From: Paraburkholderia sp. BCC1885
Lineage (GTDB): Bacteria > Pseudomonadota > Gammaproteobacteria > Burkholderiales > Burkholderiaceae
Direction: 5' to 3'
Assembly (NCBI RefSeq): GCF_900996235.1
Contig: NZ_CAAJGM010000166.1
Span: 46,925-110,924 of the forward strand
DNA length: 64,000 nt
Position 1 is the stretch's first letter; each line of letters begins with the position of its first letter. Position numbers and translations under genes: made by a program. The notes beneath the pieces were generated by a model that saw nothing but the letters and a program-made list of their open reading frames with translations, searched no databases and had not been told where the DNA came from. Of the stretch, positions 54,004 through 62,755 are shown piece after piece.

Positions 54004-55683
54004 TCAGCCGATCAGACTCAGCCGCACCGTGCGAGCCAATTCGTCGAGCTGAAACGGCTTGCGCAGAATGCTGCAACGCCGCACCGCAAGGCGCGAAATA
54101 TCGACATCCGCGTAACCTGTCGCGAGAATGACGGGCAGGTCATCTCGCACCTCGCGCGCGGCGGTAATCACGTCGATGCCGTTCATGCCCGGCATGGCGA
54201 AGTCGACCATCAGCAGATCGGGTTGATCGCCGGCCAGACGCCCCAGCCCCGTTTTGCCGTCGTGCGCTTCGGTCACCACGTAACCGAGCATTTTCAGCGA
54301 ATCGACCAGCATGCCGCGCACTTCGTTGTCGTCCTCCACCACCAGAATCCGCTTGACGCCTTGCACCTTTTGTTCGGCCATCGATACTGCTTCGGACTCC
54401 GACACAACCGGTTCGCGCATGGGCAGCCAAAGCGTCACGGCGGTGCCGTGCCCCTCTTCGCTTTCGATGCGTGCCGTGCCGCCGGTCTGGCGCGCAATGC
54501 CATACACCTGGCTCAAACCGAGCCCGGTACCCTTGCCGATCGGCTTGGTAGTGAAGAATGGATCGAACACGCGCGAGATCACATCGGCGGGAATGCCTGA
54601 GCCTGTATCGCTGAAGCGGGCCACGACATATTGGCCGTCCGCCAGCGTGGGGTCCGGCGCCATCCGCTGACTGACGCGTACCGAGAGCGTGCCGCCGCCC
54701 GGCATGGCATCGCGTGCGTTGATGGCGAGATTCAGAATGGCCAGTTCAAGCTGATTGGCGTCGGCCTCGGTCCACAATTCCTCCGCGTCGAACTCGGTGA
54801 TGAACTGGATCGTCGAACCGAGCGAAACGGTGATGATGTCGCGCATGCCCTGCAATAGCGCCACTACGTCGACTGCCTTGAGATCGAAATTGCTGGTGCG
54901 CGAGAACGTCAGCAACTGGCCAGTCAGTTTCGCGCCGCGCTCGGTGGCGCGCTTCGCGGTCGCAGCCATGGTGCGGACACGCTCATTGTCGCTGACACGC
55001 GCAATCAATTCCGCGTTGACCATGATGACGTTGAGAAGATTATTGAAATCGTGCGCGATGCCGCCGGTCAGTTGACCGAGCGCCTCCATCTTCTGCGATT
55101 GCACCAGCACGGCCTGCACTTTGGCGCGCTCGTGAATCTCCTTCATCAGCCGGTCGTTCGCCGAGGCGAGCTCATGGGTGCGTTCGGCGATGCGGCTTTC
55201 GAGCGAATCGTTGAGTTGCACCAGAGCTTCCTGGGCCTCGATGCGTTGCGCGAGATGCTGGCGCGACACGTCGAGGTGCTGGCGCGAGTCGTATTGGCGA
55301 ATGCGCGCACGCAGCGACGACGTGACGGCACGGCGCAGCGTTTCGGAACTGAGCGGCCGTTCGAGCACGACGACGTTGCCGAGCCGCTCAAGCACGTCAA
55401 TACTGCGCGCGGAGCGCCGCGCCGCGTGATCGCCCGCGAGCAGGATGATCGGGAAATCGGACCACGCCGGCTGGTTTTCCAGCCACGCGAACAGCGGCGC
55501 GGCCTGATCCGCCGTCAACGCCTCTTCGGTGATCAGCGCGGTGCCTGCGCCGCCGCTCAGCTCTGCGGTCAGCGTCTGCATATCGGTGCAGCGCTCGCAA
55601 TCGCGACCGTCCTTGCCAAGCACTTCGGCAATTACATCGGCATCGCGGCCGAACGGCGCGAGAATCAGAATACGGCGCTCCAT
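54004..55683 (-). CDS. Hybrid histidine kinase/response regulator with N-terminal pseudo-receiver
   Basis: 559 residues. N-terminus (about 1-120) has a receiver-like pattern (RRILILAPFGRDADVIAEVL, IILLAGDHAA) but lacks the phospho-acceptor Asp, with LITEEAL in its place. A coiled-coil helix leads to the HisKA domain (EALGQLTGGIAHDFNNLLNVIMVNAEL), then HATPase (NLAINARDAMPGGG, DTGSGIP, GTGLGLSQVYG) and a true C-terminal receiver with Asp in LLMVDFAMPGMNG. No TM helices. The ATG is 7 bp after the KaiC-like stop, so they form one transcript. A TTG farther upstream is possible. Confidence 0.92.
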   Translation of the reverse strand: MERRILILAPFGRDADVIAEVLGKDGRDCERCTDMQTLTAELSGGAGTALITEEALTADQAAPLFAWLENQPAWSDFPIILLAGDHAARRSARSIDVLERLGNVVVLERPLSSETLRRAVTSSLRARIRQYDSRQHLDVSRQHLAQRIEAQEALVQLNDSLESRIAERTHELASANDRLMKEIHERAKVQAVLVQSQKMEALGQLTGGIAHDFNNLLNVIMVNAELIARVSDNERVRTMAATAKRATERGAKLTGQLLTFSRTSNFDLKAVDVVALLQGMRDIITVSLGSTIQFITEFDAEELWTEADANQLELAILNLAINARDAMPGGGTLSVRVSQRMAPDPTLADGQYVVARFSDTGSGIPADVISRVFDPFFTTKPIGKGTGLGLSQVYGIARQTGGTARIESEEGHGTAVTLWLPMREPVVSESEAVSMAEQKVQGVKRILVVEDDNEVRGMLVDSLKMLGYVVTEAHDGKTGLGRLAGDQPDLLMVDFAMPGMNGIDVITAAREVRDDLPVILATGYADVDISRLAVRRCSILRKPFQLDELARTVRLSLIG

Positions 55684-55690
55684 GGATCGG

Positions 55691-57205
55691 TTAACCTGCA
55701 CGAGCAATCACACCCTCGGGAGAAGACAGCAACGCGGTATTCCCCTTGTACGAAGGCAAGCCGGTCAGCACGCCGTCGAAATCGCGCAGGGCTTCGCCGA
55801 TTTCCACGCCGTCGTTGCCGAGGCGGAACTGGCGAATCGAGCGCTCATGCGCGTTCGCCCGGCTCTTCACAGCGGCGACGGCGGTCAGCACTTCGCCGTT
55901 ATGCTCGAAGTAGCGGAACAGCACCACCACGTCGCTCAGATAGCTGATGTCGATATCGTTCTGCACTTCACCGATGATGCCGTGCTGGCCGAGCACCAGC
56001 ATCGTGATGGCGCCCTGCTGGTTCAGGTAGCCGAGCAATTCATGCATCTGCAACAGCAGATAACGTTCGCCGGGCATGGCCTGCAGATAAGCGTTGAGAC
56101 TGTCGATTGCGACATATTTCATGCCGCGCTTTTCGACGGCGCTGCGCACGTCGCTGGCAAACTCGCCCGGCGACATTTCCGCCGGATCGATCTGCCGAAC
56201 CGTTAGTAGTCCTGTTTCAATATGCGGCCGCAAATCCATGCCGAGATTTCTCGAACGCAGCAGCAGCGTATTGAGTGTTTCGTCGAATAAGTAGTAGATG
56301 CAGTGCTCGCCGCGCTGCAAAGCCGCGAGCAGACACGACACCACCGTCGTGGTCTTGCCCACGCCCGAAGGTCCGATCATCAGCGCGCTGGTACCCGGAA
56401 TCAGGCCGCCGCCGAGCAGTGTGTCGAGACGCCCCGTGCCCGTGCTGCGCGCTCGCGAGTCGAACTCCGCATGGTGCTCGGCGGCCACCAGGCGCGGATA
56501 GACATGGATGCCGCCGGTATCCAGCGTGAAATCGTGAAAGCCCTCGCGGAACTTGACGCCGCGCATCTTGGCGATGCGCAGTCGGCGGCGGTTGCCGCCA
56601 TAATCGTGCGCGAGGCTGTCGAGGCTGATCACGCCGTGCGCGATGCTATGCAATTGCAGGTCGCCCGGCTCCGACGAATTGTCGTCGAGCAACAGCACCG
56701 TGCAGGCGCGGGTCGCCAGATAGCGCTTCAAGGCCAGAATCTGCCGGCGGTAGCGCAGCGGATTCTGCGAGAGCAGGCGCAATTCGGACAGGCTGTCGAG
56801 GACGATCCGCACCGGCCTTAGTTCGTCGATCTGCTGGATCACGTCGCGCACGGTTTCGCCCAGCTCGACTTCGGCGGGCTGCAAGACTGTCTGCTCATAT
56901 CGCGGGTCGAGCCCCTCGTCGGACAGCAGTTCGACAATCGTGAACTTGCTCACGTCCCAACCGTGGCTCTCCGCCACCGAGATCAGTTCCGACTTCGTCT
57001 CGGACAGCGTGATGTAGAGACCGGTCTGTCCTTCAGAAGCGCCCCTCAGTAAAAACTGCAAGGCCAGGGTCGTTTTGCCGGTGCCCGGCGCCCCTTCGAT
57101 AAGGTACATGCGGTGCGGCGTCAAGCCGCCGCCCAGAATGTTGTCGATTCCATCAATCCCCGAGGAGAGGCGCTCCGCTCGTTGTTTCGCTATGTTTTCG
57201 CTCAT
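55691..57205 (-). CDS. KaiC-like double-domain ATPase
   Basis: 504 residues, two RecA-type KaiC domains. CI: Walker A GAPGTGKTT at residues 38-46. CII: Walker A GPSGVGKTT near residue 280. By eye alignment, CI has Ser-Glu (TLSETKS) where KaiC has Glu77-Glu78, and CII has Asp-Glu (LFDETLN) for Glu318-Glu319. The autophosphorylation pair Ser431-Thr432 (HIST) reads ISYL, i.e. Ser-Tyr. No kaiA or kaiB is present. Cotranscribed with the hybrid kinase, a pairing seen in other Proteobacteria; probably stress signalling. Confidence 0.92.
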   Translation of the reverse strand: MSENIAKQRAERLSSGIDGIDNILGGGLTPHRMYLIEGAPGTGKTTLALQFLLRGASEGQTGLYITLSETKSELISVAESHGWDVSKFTIVELLSDEGLDPRYEQTVLQPAEVELGETVRDVIQQIDELRPVRIVLDSLSELRLLSQNPLRYRRQILALKRYLATRACTVLLLDDNSSEPGDLQLHSIAHGVISLDSLAHDYGGNRRRLRIAKMRGVKFREGFHDFTLDTGGIHVYPRLVAAEHHAEFDSRARSTGTGRLDTLLGGGLIPGTSALMIGPSGVGKTTTVVSCLLAALQRGEHCIYYLFDETLNTLLLRSRNLGMDLRPHIETGLLTVRQIDPAEMSPGEFASDVRSAVEKRGMKYVAIDSLNAYLQAMPGERYLLLQMHELLGYLNQQGAITMLVLGQHGIIGEVQNDIDISYLSDVVVLFRYFEHNGEVLTAVAAVKSRANAHERSIRQFRLGNDGVEIGEALRDFDGVLTGLPSYKGNTALLSSPEGVIARAG

Positions 57206-57594
57206 GGCGTGACGTCATCATCTGACGTAATAGTGGCAAATGGTCCAACCGCGGCGAGTCATTTTTTCCACTCGCTTCGTCAGCCGGCGTCTTCGTCCGA
57301 GCAAAATGCGGGCCACCGCGATTTGTGCAAATGCCTCGCTGCGCTCCACAGGCCCGTCAAAAGCCAAATTCAGTTTTGCGAATCCGGGCGACATTACACG
57401 CCGGTTCCGCGGGAACATTCGGCCAGCAGGCCCCTCCTACTGGAAGGCCGGCCCGCCGCAACGCAAACGCGCGGCCTGCGAGGGCAGGCCCGGCCGTTGC
57501 GGAATTGTCCTTGTGGTATCCGTCGGCAACTTGATGCGCATTACGGCGCCAACCGTATCTGTCCCAGCCCCTGTCTCAAGGAACGAGGATCGCA
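57206..57594. other. Divergent region between the KaiC-like and OpgC genes
   Basis: 389 bp without a supported gene. Near the KaiC-like start there are two TGACGT copies, one inside the palindrome TGACGTCA at about 57208-57215. An AAGGAACGAGG sequence precedes the OpgC ATG. No clear promoter was found. Confidence 0.45.
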
Positions 57595-58701
57595 ATGGAA
57601 TCACGTGGAGGACGCTCGATCGAAGTGGACTTCTTCCGCGGGATCGTGTTGATTGTCATTGTTTTGGACCATATTCCCGGCAGCGCGCTGTCGCATCTGA
57701 TGCTGCACGCCTACGCGTTTTGCGACTCAGCCGAAGTGTTCGTGTTTCTCGGCGGCTATGCGTCGGCCGCGGCATACACCGCCGTGCTGACGCGACGCGG
57801 CCCCGGCGCCGCGCAAATGCGCTTCGTCAAACGCTGTTGGGAGATCTACCGCGCGTATCTGCTGACGGCGCTCTTGACGCTCGTGTCCGGCGCACTGCTC
57901 GCGCTGTTCCATCTGAATCAGCCGATGGTCGATATGACCGGCTGGCCGCCGTTTGCGACGCAGCCGCTACGAGCCGCGCTCGATATTCTGGTGTTGCGCC
58001 GCCAGCCGTATCTGTCCAGCGTGCTGCCGATGTATGTCATCTTCGCGCTCTGCGTGCCGCTTGCCGTGCCGCTCGCGCGGCGTTCCGCGGCGGCCGCCTT
58101 GATCCTGAGCGTGACGATCTGGGCCGCTGGGCGCCCGCTTGCAGCTTTCTTCAGTATTGACGACGTCGGCGATTGGGCTTTCAATCCGTTTGCATGGCAA
58201 TTGATGTTCGTGCTCGGCATTGTGAGCCGCGTGCATCCGGTAAGCGCGGACTTCCATACGTCGAAGGCGGCGCGCTGGCTGGTGCGGGTGGGTCTCGTTG
58301 CCGTGCTTGCTTTCGCGATTGCCAAACTTTTCGTGCTGACGCAGCCATTGCCCGGCACGCTTAAACAGAATCTCTCGGTGGATCGTGTGCTCAACTTTCT
58401 CGCCATTCTTTGTGTCACGGCCCGGCTGGTGCGCGGCGGCAGCATCGCCTGGCTGGCCGAGCGCCTGCCGTCGGTAGTGCGGGTGGGGCGCACCGGGCTC
58501 GTCTGCTTCGTGGCCGGCACGCTCGTTTCGCTGATCGTCGATACGGCCACGCCGCACGCTTTGCACGGCGTGACGGGCGTGCTGGTGGCGCTGGGCGGCG
58601 ACCTCGTCGCGATCACCGCAATGCTTGCCATTGCGCGCGGCTGGAGCGGCTGGAAAGAGACCTCATCACGCGCCGCCGTGCGTGGCGCCGGGTGCGGATG
58701 A
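57595..58701 (+). CDS. OpgC-type acyltransferase membrane protein
   Basis: 368 residues and about ten TM helices. RSIEVDFFRGIVLIVIVLDHIPGSALSHLMLHAYAFCDSAEVFVFLGGYASA (given by its ends) is the OpgC_C start; in the family the Asp/His of this region are important for acyl transfer to osmoregulated periplasmic glucans. No opgG or opgH genes are beside it, and its stop overlaps the start of a tannase-family gene (ATGA). It may therefore act on another glycan. Confidence 0.88.
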   Translation: MESRGGRSIEVDFFRGIVLIVIVLDHIPGSALSHLMLHAYAFCDSAEVFVFLGGYASAAAYTAVLTRRGPGAAQMRFVKRCWEIYRAYLLTALLTLVSGALLALFHLNQPMVDMTGWPPFATQPLRAALDILVLRRQPYLSSVLPMYVIFALCVPLAVPLARRSAAAALILSVTIWAAGRPLAAFFSIDDVGDWAFNPFAWQLMFVLGIVSRVHPVSADFHTSKAARWLVRVGLVAVLAFAIAKLFVLTQPLPGTLKQNLSVDRVLNFLAILCVTARLVRGGSIAWLAERLPSVVRVGRTGLVCFVAGTLVSLIVDTATPHALHGVTGVLVALGGDLVAITAMLAIARGWSGWKETSSRAAVRGAGCG

Positions 58702-60407
58702 GCGCGAGGCGGGCTGTCATGGCCGGACGCGTCGCCAGAGGCTGGCGTGCGCGCGTGACGTGCGCGCTGCTAACAGGCGCGGCGTGGCTGCTTGCACCCG
58801 TCAATGCCATGGCGCTGTCGAACGAGGCCGCGCCGTTGGCCACGCAATGCGCGCCTCTCGCCGGCACGATGCTGCCCGCGCGGCTGATCGCCTTGCCCAC
58901 GCGCGGCGCGCATATCGACAGCGCCACGATGATTCCCGCCACCGCCAGCGGCAACCAGAGCGGTGAGTTCTGTCGCATCACCGGCAGCATCAAGGCCATG
59001 GAACCCAACACGCCCGACATTCACTTCGACCTCAACTTGCCGGTGCGCTGGAACGGCCGCGCGCTGCAACTCGGCGGCGGCGGCTATGACGGCGTGGTCG
59101 TCAGCGGCCTGGGCGTGATGCCGTTTTCGCCGCTCCACGCGCCGCTCGCCGAAGGCTATGCGACGTTCGGCGACGACTCCGGCCACACCGGCAATTCCGC
59201 GTTCGCGGAATTCGGTCTCGTCAACGAGGCGGTGGTCAATTTCGGCTACGCACACCTGAAGAAAACCCACGACGCCGTGCTTGCGCTGATCGAACGCGTC
59301 TACGGCCGGCCACCCGAGAAAATGTATTTCGCCGGCGGCTCGACCGGCGGCCGCGAAGGCTATACGGTGATGCAGCGTTTCAGCGACGACTACGACGGCG
59401 TGATCGCCAATTCGCCGGCGCTCAACTTTTCCGGCGTGCGGCTGCTCGGCGTGGCGCTCGGCCGCGCCGAATACGGCGTGCCGGGTGGCTACGTGCCGCC
59501 CGCCCTGCTCGAGCGCGTATATCAGCGCACGCTGGATGTGTGCGACAAACTCGACGGCGTGGCCGACGGCATCGTCAGCGACGTGGAGGGATGCCGTCAG
59601 CACCAGCAGGAGATCATCGATTCGCTAAGCTGCCCGGCGGCCGCGGCAACCGAGCCGGCCGCGTCTTCGAACAGCAACGACACCTGCCTCACCGCGCCGC
59701 AGCTCGCCACCCTGCTCGTGCTGCGCAACGGCCTCGCGCTGCCCTACCCGCTCGCGTGGCACGCGAACACCTACGCCGGCTACAACGTATTCGAAGGCAC
59801 CCGCCTGACCGGCATGCTCGGCCTCGCGCACGATCCGGTGCGCCTGCCCTCGCCCACCTTCGTGGCGAACGGCTACCTGTTCACCCAGGGCGACAGCTAT
59901 CTGCGCTACTTCGTGACCCAGGACGCGAACTTCAATTCCGTGAACTTCGATCTGCAGCACCCCGGCCGCTATTTGCGTCAACTGGTCGCGCTATCCCAGA
60001 CGATCGGCGCGATGGACACTGACCTGTCGCGCTACATCGCGCATGGCGGCAAACTGATCACGCTGCACGGACTCGCGGACGAAGTCATCAGCCCGAACCA
60101 GACCATTGCGTATCACGACGCGCTGATCACCCGCTATGGCGCCGACAAGGTCGATGCGTTCATGCGCCTCTACATGGTGCCGGGCTATCAGCACGGCAAC
60201 GGCGTGTTCATTCCTTCGGTCGATCTGCTGAGCGCGCTCGACGACTGGGTCACGCACGGCGTGTCCCCGGAAACGCTGAGCGCAACCGATATCGCCTTGC
60301 CGACGAATGGACGTACCCGGCCGTTATGCCGCTATCCGCTGTTTCCGCGCTATCTGGGTCACGGAAATGTCAATCATGCGGGCAGCTTCACGTGCGCCGA
60401 GCCGTAA
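58698..60407 (+). CDS. Tannase/feruloyl esterase family protein
   Basis: 569 residues with a signal peptide (ARVTCALLTGAAWLLAPVNAMA). Serine-esterase features of the tannase family include GGGGYDGVV, FGDDSGHTGNSAFAEFG, the nucleophile motif FAGGSTGGREGYTVMQRFSDDYDGVIANSPA (given by its ends), the acid in HGLADEVISP and a C-terminal His in VPGYQHGNGV. Probably a periplasmic hydrolase of aromatic esters, or a deacylase for the glycan modified by the coupled OpgC protein (inference). ATGA overlap with opgC. Confidence 0.88.
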   Translation: MSARRAVMAGRVARGWRARVTCALLTGAAWLLAPVNAMALSNEAAPLATQCAPLAGTMLPARLIALPTRGAHIDSATMIPATASGNQSGEFCRITGSIKAMEPNTPDIHFDLNLPVRWNGRALQLGGGGYDGVVVSGLGVMPFSPLHAPLAEGYATFGDDSGHTGNSAFAEFGLVNEAVVNFGYAHLKKTHDAVLALIERVYGRPPEKMYFAGGSTGGREGYTVMQRFSDDYDGVIANSPALNFSGVRLLGVALGRAEYGVPGGYVPPALLERVYQRTLDVCDKLDGVADGIVSDVEGCRQHQQEIIDSLSCPAAAATEPAASSNSNDTCLTAPQLATLLVLRNGLALPYPLAWHANTYAGYNVFEGTRLTGMLGLAHDPVRLPSPTFVANGYLFTQGDSYLRYFVTQDANFNSVNFDLQHPGRYLRQLVALSQTIGAMDTDLSRYIAHGGKLITLHGLADEVISPNQTIAYHDALITRYGADKVDAFMRLYMVPGYQHGNGVFIPSVDLLSALDDWVTHGVSPETLSATDIALPTNGRTRPLCRYPLFPRYLGHGNVNHAGSFTCAEP

Positions 60408-60550
60408 CGCGAAGGCATTGGCTGAGCTCTCAGTGACCCGCAGCCACGCCGCGGTTGCGCATCGCCGCCGCGCCTTGACTTCATTGGATTTGGGCGTACC
60501 GTAAACAGACCACCGCACGTCTGCCGAGCCGGGACTCGCAAGGAAAGACC

Positions 60551-60895
60551 ATGGGCAACCGATACGAACGCTCGCGCCTGTCGCGTTCCTTCACGTACAA
60601 GGGCATCCAGTACCATCCGGGCATGCTCGCCGTTCTGGCCGCCCAGGTCGTGTGTCTCGCCGCTTTTTCGTTCGCCGCCAATCTGCTGAGCCACGACAAA
60701 TGGATGTCGGTGACGCTCGTCTTTAGCCTGCTATTCGGACTGATTCTGTCGCTGGGATTTTTCGGCACGTGGAGTCAGTTCCGCGACGATATCGACCTAT
60801 GGACGTTCCTCAATACCAACCCGGTCGAGTCCGCCGTGGCGATCGCCACGGCTGGCGAAGTCATCGCGATTCTGATGATCCCATCCGCCACCTGA
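60551..60895 (+). CDS. Small membrane protein (114 aa), unknown function
   Basis: 114 residues with three hydrophobic segments: GMLAVLAAQVVCLAAFSFAANLL, SVTLVFSLLFGLILSLGFFGTW and AVAIATAGEVIAILMIPSA. The N-terminus is charged (MGNRYERSRLSRSF). GGAAAG lies about 9 nt before the ATG. No family recognised. Separated from the tannase gene by 143 bp that hold no other gene. Confidence 0.6.
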   Translation: MGNRYERSRLSRSFTYKGIQYHPGMLAVLAAQVVCLAAFSFAANLLSHDKWMSVTLVFSLLFGLILSLGFFGTWSQFRDDIDLWTFLNTNPVESAVAIATAGEVIAILMIPSAT

Positions 60896-60912
60896 GAGCG
60901 AATCTGGGCAGA

Positions 60913-60943
60913 CGCCGAACGCACCGTTGACGTGCATTCGGCG
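60913..60943. terminator. Hairpin between converging genes
   Basis: CGCCGAACGCAC and GTGCATTCGGCG pair with one mismatch across a 7 nt loop, midway between the converging small membrane protein and AtoE-type genes. No strong U-run, so only a possible bidirectional terminator. Confidence 0.4.
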
Positions 60944-60967
60944 CATGCCTGTTGGGATGCGACGGCG

Positions 60968-62389
60968 TTACGGAATCAGCCAGAGCGCCGCGCCGTAAAT
61001 GACCAGCGACACCGCAAAGGTCACCGCCGTGTAGCCCATCACGCGCTGGATGCGAATGCCCGCAATCGCCACCACCGGCACGGCCCAGAACGGCTGCAGC
61101 ATGTTCGATACGTTTTCCGCCATCGCCACGCCCATTGCGGTGCGCGGCACGGAAGCATGCAGGCTCAGCGCGGCCGGCAACACGAACGGCCCTTGCACGG
61201 CCCAGTGACCGCCGGCGCTCGGAATCAGCAAGGTGATGATCAGCGAGCTCAGATAGCTCAGCACCGGCAGCGTCACCGGCGTGGCGATCGCGACGAAAGT
61301 CTTGGCGATCGTCGATGCCAGTCCGGTGCCGGTCATGATGCCCATGATGCCGCCGTACACCGGGTACTGCAGCAGCATCGAGCCAGTCTGGCGCGCGGCG
61401 CGGCGAATCGCATCGGCGTAGGCGATCGGCGTGCGTTGCAGCGCGAGGCCCACCAGCAGAAAGATCAGGATCGTCGTGTTGATGTCGAGCTCGAAGCCCT
61501 TCTCATGCCAGGTCATGGCGAGATAGCCAATGCCCAGCACGAGCAGGATCAACGTGCCCAGCATCGAGCGCTCCATGCGCGCCGCCAGCGAGGTCGGCAA
61601 AACGCCGCGCGCGTGCGGATCGGCGTCGGCGTTTGCCGCTGCATTCGCATTCGCGCTCGCGCCGGCTTCCGGTGTGGTGTCGTTAAAGGCCACGACGTGT
61701 TCGGGCTTCGGATGCATCTTGATGAAGATCGCCGTCATCACCACCACCACGAGCACGCTCGGGATAAAGACGAACGACGCGAACACCGTTTGGCTCAGCG
61801 GAATTACCTGGCCGGTGGCTTTTTCCACCAGATTCAGCGCGTTGCCGTGCGACGCCTGCGACAACGCAATCGAACTCGACAGCCCGCTATTGCAAACCGA
61901 CCACGCCGAATAGCTGCCCGCCACCAGCCACGCGAAATCCACTTTCACGCGCCGCGCGATTTCACGCGACAGCAGCGCGCCGACGATCAGCCCGAGTCCC
62001 CAGTTGAGCCATGCCGCCACGGCGACGATCGGGAACACCAGCAGCGCGGCCCGCGCGGGCGTATGCACGCCGGCGGCCATCTTCCGCAGACCGCGCTGTA
62101 CGAGCGGCGCCTCGGCGATGGCGTAACCCGTCGCGAGAATCAGAATCATCTGCAGCGCGAAGCCGAGAATGCCGAAGGTGCCGCCGTACCAGGATGTCAG
62201 GATCACCGGCAGCGTCGCATGTGGCGCAAAGCCAAACGCCAGCAGAATCACGACGACGGTCAGGCCGATCGAAAGGACAAACGGGTCCGGCATGACCTGC
62301 TCGAACACGTAGACGAGGCCCGCGACGATGCCGCGGCGTTCACTGGAATGTGAGTGGGGGTGGGCTGAACCGGTTTCGCTGTTGTCCAT
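60968..62389 (-). CDS. Short-chain fatty acid transporter, AtoE/TIGR00366 family
   Basis: 473 residues with about twelve TM helices. AtoE features are YVFEQVMPDPFVLSIGLTVVVILLAF, SWYGGTFGILGFALQMILILATGYAIA, WLNWGLGLIVGALLSREIARR, SYSAWSVCNSGLSSSIAL and the PSAGGHWAVQGPFVLPAA-type motif near the C-terminus. Carries acetoacetate or butyrate-like acids. The ATG at 62389 gives the usual hydrophilic N-terminus. Transcribed in the same direction as the bamA-like gene but separated from it by a terminator. Confidence 0.9.
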   Translation of the reverse strand: MDNSETGSAHPHSHSSERRGIVAGLVYVFEQVMPDPFVLSIGLTVVVILLAFGFAPHATLPVILTSWYGGTFGILGFALQMILILATGYAIAEAPLVQRGLRKMAAGVHTPARAALLVFPIVAVAAWLNWGLGLIVGALLSREIARRVKVDFAWLVAGSYSAWSVCNSGLSSSIALSQASHGNALNLVEKATGQVIPLSQTVFASFVFIPSVLVVVVMTAIFIKMHPKPEHVVAFNDTTPEAGASANANAAANADADPHARGVLPTSLAARMERSMLGTLILLVLGIGYLAMTWHEKGFELDINTTILIFLLVGLALQRTPIAYADAIRRAARQTGSMLLQYPVYGGIMGIMTGTGLASTIAKTFVAIATPVTLPVLSYLSSLIITLLIPSAGGHWAVQGPFVLPAALSLHASVPRTAMGVAMAENVSNMLQPFWAVPVVAIAGIRIQRVMGYTAVTFAVSLVIYGAALWLIP

Positions 62390-62755
62390 GATGTCTCTTC
62401 CTCTGGCCGCGTCCTGAGGTGCGGCATGTCTCACGAGCCGCGCCTCGGGCGTGCATTGATGCGCGGCATGAGGATCGTCAAACGCAGCCTATGTGCACGC
62501 CGGCGCGCGGTATCGCGGCACGAACCCTACCTGATTTTGGGATTTGTTGCTCTGAAGCCGACATGACGCAAACACACGTCGAAAGCATGCGCAAAAACCC
62601 GCCGCGGAGCGGGCGGACGAGTGCGTTATCGTCTGAAGAATGCTGCTTTGGGGAGGCGGAATGCAAAGGACTGAAGCAAGGGGAAAAAGCGGAGGCGGAA
62701 AAGACCGAGGGCAGCCATGGCTGCCCTCGCTTTGATACCTGCTTTGACGTGATGC
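62390..62755. other. Intergenic region AtoE-bamA-like
   Basis: 366 bp without a supported gene. It holds the bamA-like terminator at 62697-62729. The genes skp, lpxD and fabZ, which usually follow bamA in this group, are not here. Confidence 0.65.
62697..62729 (-). terminator. Rho-independent terminator of the bamA-like gene
   Basis: CGAGGGCAGC-CATG-GCTGCCCTCG is a perfect 10 bp stem with a 4 nt loop, followed on the minus strand by GTCTTTT. It lies 27 nt after the stop codon. Confidence 0.85.
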
